Of a stretch of DNA of 40,536 bases, positions 34,084-40,536 are shown in pieces. Position numbers and translations under genes: made by a program. Origin of the DNA: Syntrophobacteraceae bacterium (GTDB lineage: Bacteria; Desulfobacterota; Syntrophobacteria; Syntrophobacterales; Syntrophobacteraceae); the NCBI GenBank assembly GCA_013314815.1, contig JABUEY010000021.1:1-40536 (forward strand), written 5' to 3'. Position 1 is the stretch's first letter. Every line of letters begins with the position of its first letter. A model generated the notes under the pieces. It saw only the letters and a program-made list of their open reading frames with translations, was not told where the DNA came from and searched no databases.

Positions 34084-35574
34084 TCAGGCCTTCTTGCCCT
34101 TCTTGCAGGCTTGAGCAATGTGGCAAGCCGCAATCCGGCCAAAGACAGTAGCGCCGCCCAATTGGGTGCCGCCGAGGTAGTCGCCGAAGAACAAACCACC
34201 CGCGGCGTTGCCCGCAGCGTAAAGGCCCTTAATGGGCTCGTCTTCCAGATTGACCACTTGAGCTTTAATGTTGATCTTCGGGCCACCGAAGGTGGCAGTC
34301 ATGCCACTCTCAAACGGAAAGGCATAGAACGGCCCCTTGTCCATTGCGTGAGGATCCTTGAAGGTGCACGGGGGATTCAAGTCCTCCAGCTTGTTGTTCC
34401 TCAACGCCTCATTGTAACTATTGACGGTGGTTACAACGGCTTCCACGGGCAACCCCGCCTTCCTGGCCAAGCCTTCAACGGTGTCGTCCTGGAAGAACGG
34501 TGAATTCATGTCCGTACACTTGTCAGCCATCTTCTTGACGGCAGGCCAGTTGCTGTCGACCAATTGGTAGGCCTTGTTTTCCGGAGTCAAATGCGGCAAG
34601 GCACGCGCTTTGGCCACATAGGTATTGACTTCGTCGATGATGCGCCTGCCGCGCAAATCCACAATGATGCCATAACCGCTGTTCAACGCCTCTTCAGGGT
34701 TCAGGTGCGTCGCCGAGACGATCGGACCACAGTGGAATTGGTCCATGTGAACCAATTTTGCAAAAAGAGGCTTGGTGAGGGTGATGTTTTCTCCCGTAAC
34801 ATACGAAGAGCCACGCAAAGGTAAACGCGACATGACTCCACCCAGGTAGCCGCAGAGCATTTCTCTGTTAGCAGAGAAGCCACCCGTGGTGATCACCACA
34901 CCGCCGCGAGCCTTGAAGTCCGCCAAACCGTCTTCGGTCAAAGCGCGCACCCCGGTCACCGCCAGCCTCTTGTTAGTAATGAGTTCAACGGCCTTGGTGT
35001 GGTAGAGAATGGGGATGTTGCGCTTCTTGCAGGCCGCCAGCAATAGACGAATCAACATGCCACCACCCGTGATCGAACCGCCTTCGACCCAATGCAGACG
35101 GCTCAAGAGCGGATAGGGCAACCGGCTCAACGTGCGGAACTTCACGCCGATGGTGTCCTGCAACCAGTCGACGTCTTGGCCGATATGTTCGACGTAGGTG
35201 CGAGTCAAAGCCGGGTCGGCCTTGTCAGTAGAAACCTTCATCATGTCGGCAAAGAGGTCATCCTTGCTCTCGGCGACGCCTTCTTGCTTTTGAATGCGCG
35301 TGCCACAAGCGGCTACACCACCCATAGCGTATATGGAGTTACCAGCAGGCAAATCCATCTTTTCGAGAACGACGGGCTTAATGCCTTGGTCGTAAGCTTC
35401 GACAGCGGCCACCAGACCGGCCGTGCCAGCGCCTAAAATGATGGCGTCGTAATCATTGGCGGCAGGGGCAGTGGCGGCTGCCTGTGCAGTCGTCGAGACT
35501 GGGCCCACCGCACCAGCGGCAACGGCCGTGAGGCAGGTTTTCATCATACCACGGCGAGTGATCTGTTGACCCAT
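34084..35574 (-). CDS. Tat-exported FAD subunit of a flavocytochrome c (fumarate-reductase family)
   Basis: A 496-residue flavoprotein of the FAD-binding-2 family. The twin-arginine motif TRRGMMKT (6-13) and a hydrophobic stretch up to AQA give Tat export with folded cofactor. FAD binding is shown by GAGTAG (48-53) and the C-terminal GLYAAGNAAGG. The family's fumarate reductases need residues absent here: TTR, HHTMGG and GANRLGG read NTY, TATFGG and DYLGGTQLGG. So the substrate is probably not fumarate; related enzymes reduce urocanate, methacrylate or other unsaturated acids. It pairs with the tetraheme subunit downstream. The ribosome binding site is weak (AAAGGAAC). The true substrate is unknown. 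Confidence 0.85.
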   Translation of the reverse strand: MGQQITRRGMMKTCLTAVAAGAVGPVSTTAQAAATAPAANDYDAIILGAGTAGLVAAVEAYDQGIKPVVLEKMDLPAGNSIYAMGGVAACGTRIQKQEGVAESKDDLFADMMKVSTDKADPALTRTYVEHIGQDVDWLQDTIGVKFRTLSRLPYPLLSRLHWVEGGSITGGGMLIRLLLAACKKRNIPILYHTKAVELITNKRLAVTGVRALTEDGLADFKARGGVVITTGGFSANREMLCGYLGGVMSRLPLRGSSYVTGENITLTKPLFAKLVHMDQFHCGPIVSATHLNPEEALNSGYGIIVDLRGRRIIDEVNTYVAKARALPHLTPENKAYQLVDSNWPAVKKMADKCTDMNSPFFQDDTVEGLARKAGLPVEAVVTTVNSYNEALRNNKLEDLNPPCTFKDPHAMDKGPFYAFPFESGMTATFGGPKINIKAQVVNLEDEPIKGLYAAGNAAGGLFFGDYLGGTQLGGATVFGRIAACHIAQACKKGKKA

Positions 35575-35713
35575 GTGGTTGTTCCTTTCGCGTCTTTCAT
35601 GCCCCGATCAGTGCCCCCGCGGGATGATCCTCTTTGCGCGACGGACTGGAGACTGCGGCTGCGGTTTGTTGCATGATGAAATCGATCGTCTCGGTGCCTT
35701 CATGGGAAGCCGG

Positions 35714-36634
35714 TCAGAACTTCGACCGACCGGGGCCCGGTTTGCGGGCGGGCATCGTCCCGCCTTTCTTCTCCCACAGGAAAAAGTCCCGGAAACATCT
35801 ACGCAAATTGCTATATATTCCCTTCCTGCTGTTGATCAAGTAGATACGATGCCGGATATGAAAGATTTCATCCACCAGCCGTTCCACATGCTCCTCCTCC
35901 CTGGATTCCCTCTGCTCGAAAGCCTCCTCGAACAGAGGAACGATCTTGTCCCGCATTCTTAGTTCCGTGTCGACCAGGAATGCTGCGATATGGGGCTGGA
36001 GATCCGTCAACCGGTTCAGGAAAGCGGAGACGGCTGGCAGCTCGACTCCCCTGGGCGGTGAGGATTTGACCTCCAGGTAAACGAGGTGCCCTCCGAGCAG
36101 GGCAATCACATCATAGTCTCCCCCGTGAAGGGTCTTCTGAAGGCGCACTCCGAAGAGTGCCGGCGACATGAATTCACGCTGGAATATTTCGCATACGTAC
36201 CACTCCAGTGTAGGCCCGAAGCTGGAAATGTGCCGAAGAAGCAATCGATAGCTCCTGTCTTCACGTGTCTCCACGATTCCCATGTCCGCCAGGGACTTGA
36301 GGTAGGAACGAACTGTCTTCAGTGAGCAGTAGCGGGCCAGCCTGGCATGATCATCGCCTTCCTGAAACTGGATGAGATCCCTGAGGAAGAGGCGGAAGGA
36401 ATATCTCTGCATGAGTCTGTAGAGGCGGGTTCCGTGTTCATTGTTCATGTCCTGGGGAAGAAGGACATGAGAACGGTCTCCATGGGCGTGGACGGGTAGA
36501 CCTCTCTGCCGGAGCATCGCTTCGACGGGATGCTCCCGGTCGGTCAACAGCCGCCTGAGTTCATGCACTTCCTCTCTGAGCCGGAACAGATCGGCTTTTA
36601 GAGACTCCACATCTTTCTTGAGGCTCGGGGTCAT
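35714..36634 (-). CDS. Predicted PD-(D/E)XK nuclease-like protein with wHTH
   Basis: A 306-residue soluble protein of unknown role. An N-terminal coiled coil (about 1-35) precedes a helical part and a likely winged helix (about 95-135: LARYCSLKTVRSYLKSLADMGIVETR). The C-terminal half resembles a PD-(D/E)XK fold: LEWYVCEIFQ as the first helix with a Glu, GGDYDVIAL (D173, D175), then HLVYLEVKSS (E188, K190), which is the D...ExK spacing of this nuclease fold. The ATG at 36634 is preferred over a GTG at 36715, which lacks a ribosome binding site. It may act on nucleic acid in repair or defence, or be a structural member of the fold; this rests on motifs. Confidence 0.6.
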   Translation of the reverse strand: MTPSLKKDVESLKADLFRLREEVHELRRLLTDREHPVEAMLRQRGLPVHAHGDRSHVLLPQDMNNEHGTRLYRLMQRYSFRLFLRDLIQFQEGDDHARLARYCSLKTVRSYLKSLADMGIVETREDRSYRLLLRHISSFGPTLEWYVCEIFQREFMSPALFGVRLQKTLHGGDYDVIALLGGHLVYLEVKSSPPRGVELPAVSAFLNRLTDLQPHIAAFLVDTELRMRDKIVPLFEEAFEQRESREEEHVERLVDEIFHIRHRIYLINSRKGIYSNLRRCFRDFFLWEKKGGTMPARKPGPGRSKF

Positions 36635-36744
36635 GTCCAATATCCTGTCTCCGGGTCTTGTGGATGTTCGACGCAGAGCCGTAGAATGCCGCTTCCGCCC
36701 GCTGCGGATTTCCACAAGTCAACATTATAATACCACAAATCAGA

Positions 36745-37995
36745 TCAGATCAATCGACCCCAGTACATGGCATGACGGCTCATGCCGATTTGCATGTCGG
36801 GCTGAATGCACTCACTGCCCCTGACTATAAAAGGGCAGTACAGGAGGCGGGTGTGGACGGGCGAGATGGCCATTTCGGTGAGGAGGCCGAGGGTTCGTGG
36901 AGCGGGAACGGCCATGGACGCAAGAATAACCCGAAGGCTTTCCACGGCTTGTGCGCGCGGAAGAGTCACCGGGTACAGGGCTGAACGCGGCAGTGCCCTG
37001 TGGGGAACGGGATGAAGGCCGCGAGAGGTCATGGATCTTGCCAGGCGCAGGAAATGCCGGGGCTGGATTTTGAAGGCGGGTACAATAAAACGGCAGACGT
37101 CTTCTTCCCGCGCTTTGTATCCGAATCCCGGTATTCCGGCAAGGCGGAACGGTACCGCTCCGGATACCGGCTTGATTCCGTCCAGTTTTGCCCGGATCTT
37201 CCAGAAGGGAAGGAAGATGTCTTCATCTTCAGTGTGAGGCATGGTCAGGAAGTCCACTTCCTTGAATTGTTCTCCGGCGCACTCCCATGCCGATCCACAG
37301 TTCCTGCAGGTGAGAACCAGGCTGTCCGGCTCTCCCTCGAGATCCCAGCCGCAGTTGGGGCAAAGTGTGGGAACAAACCCGACTGTCCAGCGGGAACCTC
37401 GATGCGGAGGGAGGCAACCCGACAATGCGTCGGCCGGACCGGCCAGCGGCCGGTCGAACAGAGCGTCGTGCAGGAAACCGCCGCGCGAAGCAACCGGGAA
37501 GTAGATCATGGAAATCGTCTGCCCGATGAACCATTCAGAGGAACCCGGGCGGTGGACTCTGGAACCATGGCGGATGGGCGTTGCACCTTCTATCGAAACA
37601 CCGTCGGAAGAGATCCCGGGTTCAAGAAAACTTCCCGTGGAATCTGAGGCGGCAAACCGGAGGGGAAAGACCTGGGGCCTGCTTCCAAGAGTACTGGGAA
37701 GGGACGGCACATTCAGCGCAACAGCGGTCGAGTCGATGATCTTGTGGAAAATGTGGTTTGTCCGAAGTGAGAAGGCCATTCCTTTCAGCCTCCAGTAGGG
37801 GACATACTGGATGTCTTCAGAACAGGATTCTCCGGGGGCGAGGTAATACCTGGGATGGCCGGGGCAGGTCAGGTAGAGCCTTACGCGGCAATACGAACAC
37901 GCCAGGATGCGATCCGTCTCGTCGAGAACGACGGGGGCACCGCACTGGGGGCATTCATGCCGGATCTTCCATGATGGGTTAACGGATCTTCTCAC
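36745..37995 (-). CDS. Zinc-ribbon protein coupled to the SPFH gene
   Basis: About 416 residues, with two CxxC zinc ribbons: CPQCGAPVVL...CSYC near the N-terminus and CPNCGWDLEGEP...CRNC in the middle. The rest is of no known family; it has repeated 'VPYWRLKG' and 'LPFWKIRAKLDG' segments, a motif seen twice that may mark a duplicated domain. No ATG lies near the first ribbon, so a GTG at 37995, overlapping the SPFH gene end by 17 bases, is proposed. The overlap suggests that the two proteins are made together and act in one complex. Function unknown. Confidence 0.65.
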   Translation of the reverse strand: MRRSVNPSWKIRHECPQCGAPVVLDETDRILACSYCRVRLYLTCPGHPRYYLAPGESCSEDIQYVPYWRLKGMAFSLRTNHIFHKIIDSTAVALNVPSLPSTLGSRPQVFPLRFAASDSTGSFLEPGISSDGVSIEGATPIRHGSRVHRPGSSEWFIGQTISMIYFPVASRGGFLHDALFDRPLAGPADALSGCLPPHRGSRWTVGFVPTLCPNCGWDLEGEPDSLVLTCRNCGSAWECAGEQFKEVDFLTMPHTEDEDIFLPFWKIRAKLDGIKPVSGAVPFRLAGIPGFGYKAREEDVCRFIVPAFKIQPRHFLRLARSMTSRGLHPVPHRALPRSALYPVTLPRAQAVESLRVILASMAVPAPRTLGLLTEMAISPVHTRLLYCPFIVRGSECIQPDMQIGMSRHAMYWGRLI

Positions 37996-39097
37996 CGCAC
38001 CGGTTACAGTAGATCGAGTCCGAAAGGTTTTCCGCACCGCAGTGCGGGCAGCCGGCCGGTTCCCGTTTCCGGTCTGCCGGATGGCCGCAGCGAGGGCAAT
38101 ATGCCGCACTGGGAGGAAGATTCTTGCTGCACTGCGTGCACCGATGAAATACGAGCAGTTGGTGGCCGCAATGAGGGCAGAACCTCGCATCGGCAGGCAC
38201 GGTTTTCGAGCAGTCCGGACAGCCGGAGACGGCATTCGATGCGGATTCCTGGTTCGCAAGCAGCCCCGGGAGCATGGCGGGCATAATCATTCCAAGCCCC
38301 ATTCCGAGTCCGGTCCCCGATTCGCCCTGGGATTCGGAAGCCTTTTCGAAGGCCATGGCGGTTTTCATCCTGATGAGCCTGTTCAGATCGTCGAACACAG
38401 CCAGCCGGCTCTTGTCGTCGATTGCCTTTTGAACCTCGGGAGGCGGGGTGACCGAGTTGATGTAAAGATGGGAGAGACAGAGGCCGAAGTGGCTGAAATC
38501 CTTTTGAAGTGCAGCCATCAGCCCTTCGGACAGCAGGTCGTATCTTCCGGGGAGTTCGAACACGGAATCGAGCTTCTCCCCCATGAGGTCGTTGAATCGG
38601 GAAACGATCACCCGGTTCAGGTACTCCTCGATTTCTTCCGTGGTATAAATCCCCTGGGTACCCACGAGGCTGTTGACGAACAGTACGGGCTGGATAACCC
38701 TGACATTGAACATGCCGAACGCCCTCAGCCGAATGAGCCCCAGTTGGGAGTCCTTGAAGGCCACGGGGTCCCTGGTGCCCCATTTGAGGTTCGGAAATAC
38801 CTTCATGTTCACGAAATAGACTTCCGCCCGCAGAGGGCTGGTGAACCCCCAGGGAAGACTGAGTATCTTGTTCAAAACAGGGATGTTGGCCGTCGTCAGT
38901 GTGTGCCTGCCGACTCCGAAGGCGTCATAAGCCCTGCCCCCGTAAAAGAAAACAGCCGCCTGGCTTTCTCTGACAATGAGCTGCGCGCCGATCTTGATTT
39001 CACCCGACCCCGATCCCGGGATCCTTTGAACCATGGCTCTGCCCGAATCGTCGAACCATTCAATGACTTCAAGAAAGACCACGTTGTTCGTTCCCAT
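37979..39097 (-). CDS. SPFH-domain protein with C-terminal zinc ribbons
   Basis: A 372-residue protein: an SPFH (band 7-like) domain (about 20-250), a glycine/methionine-rich linker (GTGLGMGLGMIMPAMLPGLL), then a series of CxxC zinc-ribbon pairs (CPDC...CPHC, CTQC...CPRC, CPHC...CNRC). SPFH proteins form membrane-linked rings; the YdjI/virion-core-like branch often carries such ribbons. No membrane anchor is evident. The gene overlaps the zinc-ribbon gene downstream, and both carry treble or ribbon-type Cys pairs, which points to one functional module. Role unknown. Confidence 0.85.
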   Translation of the reverse strand: MGTNNVVFLEVIEWFDDSGRAMVQRIPGSGSGEIKIGAQLIVRESQAAVFFYGGRAYDAFGVGRHTLTTANIPVLNKILSLPWGFTSPLRAEVYFVNMKVFPNLKWGTRDPVAFKDSQLGLIRLRAFGMFNVRVIQPVLFVNSLVGTQGIYTTEEIEEYLNRVIVSRFNDLMGEKLDSVFELPGRYDLLSEGLMAALQKDFSHFGLCLSHLYINSVTPPPEVQKAIDDKSRLAVFDDLNRLIRMKTAMAFEKASESQGESGTGLGMGLGMIMPAMLPGLLANQESASNAVSGCPDCSKTVPADARFCPHCGHQLLVFHRCTQCSKNLPPSAAYCPRCGHPADRKREPAGCPHCGAENLSDSIYCNRCGEKIR

Positions 39098-39224
39098 GGA
39101 ACCGGTCCCGCCTTTTATTGTTTCCTGCCAGAAAAAAAGACTCCCGTGCTCATGACAAAGTAACGGTCGACAGGAAATTTATCTTTAACGGCTTCGATGA
39201 ATGAAGGGATCTCTGGCAGGTTCA

Positions 39225-39280
39225 AACGGTCCGGATGCACGAAAACCACCGGAGGTACTCGTTTGCGGGATCAACCTCAA
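39225..39280. repeat. Dispersed repeat, copy D (partial)
   Basis: Contains CGAAAACCACCGGAGGTACTCG and GTTTGCGGGATCAACCT, close to the ends of copies A-C. It overlaps the last bases of the CoA-transferase gene, so the repeat seems to supply or border its stop codon. Confidence 0.6.
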
Positions 39281-40536
39281 TAAATCAGGCACACCTGGGC
39301 GGGCACATCGAGGTTGATGCGGATCTCGTAAACGCCGTCCACAAAAGTGCTTTCCACAACATAGCCGAGCTTCTGAAAGACCCCGAAAACCCTTTCGTTT
39401 CCCTCGGAAAAATACGCGTTCAGCCTCCTCACGCCCCTTTCCTTCGTTTTCTCCACCAAGTGGTGCACCAGGAATGTCGCTATGCCTTCCCTGCCGTAAT
39501 CGGGGTGAACGGCAAAGTCGACTTCCGCGCCTGTGGCTTCCTCGTCCAGTACACACCGGGCGATGGCGATGATCCGTTCCGATCCCATTTCCCCCGCCAG
39601 CCCCACGATGGTCATTTCACGCTGATAGTCGATGTTCACCATGCGCTGCACGTCGTAGTGAGGGAAGACCTTCATGGAGGAAAGAAATCGGATGTACGAT
39701 TCGTTTTTGGGCAGAGAGTAGAAGAATTCCTTGAGAGGCCTTTCATCAGTAGGTTTGACCGCTCTGAAGAAAATGCTTGTATATCCGTCAAATATCTGGG
39801 CGAGCTCCCAGTCGGCCGGATAAACCGCCTTGGTGATGGCGACGCCGGGTACGTACTGCTTGATGTATCGCAGTTCGTAGGCGGCCTGCATGAGTTCCTC
39901 GCGAAAATCCGGGTGCGCAATGCCGATGAGTGCCAGTGCCCGCTCCCGGATGCTCTTGCCATGCAGCTGCGCAGTCCCGTACTCGGTGACCACGTACTGG
40001 ACGCCTCCTCGAGTCGTCACCACACCGGCACCCTCCGTGAGAACAGGGACGATCCTCGACTTCTCGCCGTCCAGGGTCGTCGCGGGAAGAACCATGATGG
40101 CCTTGCCTCTTCTCGATCCTCTCGCCCCGCGCAGAAAGTCTATCGCTCCCCCCACCCCACTGTAGATTTCGTAGCCGAGTGAATCGGAACAGACCTGCCC
40201 CGTGAGGTCCACTTCGAGGCCCGAGTTGATGGACACCATCTTTTCATTCTGAGAGATAACAAGATAATTATTTGTATATTCAATAGGATAAAATGCAACC
40301 ATCGGATTGTTGTCGACAAAGTCGTAGAGTTCCCGGGATCCGAAACAGAAGCTGGTGACAATCTTGCCGGGATGAAGCGTTTTACGCGCGTTGGTGATGA
40401 CCCCCTTTTTTACCAGGTGGAGGTAGGCGTCTGTGAGCATATCGGCATGGACGCCCAGGTTCATCTTGTCCTCGAGAGCATAAAGCGCCGCCGTGGAGAT
40501 GCTTCCCACTCCGGCCCGGATGGTCGACCCGTCCTC
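39277..40536 (-). CDS. Acetyl-CoA hydrolase/CoA-transferase fused to a GNAT domain (partial)
   Basis: This gene runs off the right edge of the window, so its N-terminus is missing; the frame stays open to the last base. The visible part starts with EDGSTIRAGVGSISTAAL, followed by the C-terminal lobe of acetyl-CoA hydrolase/transferase-family proteins (FGSRELYDFVDNNP, INSGLEVDLTGQVCSDS, GGAIDFLRGARGSRRGKAIMVLPATT, VTEYGTAQLHGKSIRERA). A GNAT acetyltransferase domain follows (from about 'FFRAVKPTDERPL' to 'NAYFSEGNERVFGVFQKLGY'). Such fusions join CoA-ester turnover with protein acetylation. Product could be a CoA-transferase for acetate, propionate or a similar acid; which one cannot be told. 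Confidence 0.85.
   Translation of the reverse strand, partial: EDGSTIRAGVGSISTAALYALEDKMNLGVHADMLTDAYLHLVKKGVITNARKTLHPGKIVTSFCFGSRELYDFVDNNPMVAFYPIEYTNNYLVISQNEKMVSINSGLEVDLTGQVCSDSLGYEIYSGVGGAIDFLRGARGSRRGKAIMVLPATTLDGEKSRIVPVLTEGAGVVTTRGGVQYVVTEYGTAQLHGKSIRERALALIGIAHPDFREELMQAAYELRYIKQYVPGVAITKAVYPADWELAQIFDGYTSIFFRAVKPTDERPLKEFFYSLPKNESYIRFLSSMKVFPHYDVQRMVNIDYQREMTIVGLAGEMGSERIIAIARCVLDEEATGAEVDFAVHPDYGREGIATFLVHHLVEKTKERGVRRLNAYFSEGNERVFGVFQKLGYVVESTFVDGVYEIRINLDVPAQVCLIY

Noticed and set aside
1-40536. CRISPR array
   Set aside because: No regularly spaced direct repeats were seen; the repeats found are dispersed and irregular.

Overview
The window looks like chromosomal DNA of a GC-rich, anaerobic member of the Desulfobacterota (former Deltaproteobacteria, Syntrophobacter-like). 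This is inferred from gene content: the alternative siroheme-dependent heme pathway (ahbC, hemB, ahbD), a MeaB chaperone for methylmalonyl-CoA mutase, a flavocytochrome c with a separate tetraheme subunit, and a CoA-transferase fused to an acetyltransferase. No rRNA, tRNA or CRISPR array was found.

Layout. 0.5-1.6 kb: a GalT-like nucleotidyltransferase. 1.7-3.9 kb: fluoride riboswitch, enolase and a small unknown gene, followed by a decayed ABC ATPase. 4.7-8.3 kb: a dynamin-like GTPase with C-terminal Cys/His modules, convergent with a HEAT-like protein. 8.5-11.5 kb (minus): PiT permease, double UspA and MeaB. 11.9-15.1 kb (minus): a second fluoride riboswitch driving a CPA2-type antiporter, UspA and a PH-like protein. 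15.4-18.9 kb: a third fluoride riboswitch in front of two overlapping MutS-like ATPase genes of AT-rich, mosaic composition. 19.2-22.1 kb: MFS transporter, ChrB-N-like protein, a group II intron remnant and a small unknown gene. 22.8-28.9 kb: a 58-residue protein, a ClpX-like unfoldase, and ahbC-hemB-ahbD. 28.9-32.8 kb (minus): a DUF1573 protein interrupted by one in-frame UGA, a divergent polysaccharide deacetylase and a CtpA-type protease. 33.2-35.6 kb (minus): an Lnt-like remnant and a two-gene flavocytochrome c. 35.7-39.1 kb (minus): a PD-(D/E)XK-like protein, a zinc-ribbon protein and an SPFH/zinc-ribbon protein. 39.3 kb to the end: a partial CoA-transferase/GNAT fusion.

The main theme is a fluoride regulon: three crcB-motif riboswitches within 14 kb, each with a sigma70-like promoter and a downstream hairpin. 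They place a fluoride-sensitive enzyme (enolase), an ion antiporter with UspA, and a MutS-like pair of unknown role under the same signal. The other main finding is the DUF1573 gene, where UGA replaces the first Cys of the family's CGC motif, with a hairpin just downstream; it may be a selenoprotein.

The intergenic spaces carry a dispersed repeat family (at least seven full or partial copies), one copy with terminal inverted repeats. The group II intron remnant sits directly after a palindrome of the same repeat type.
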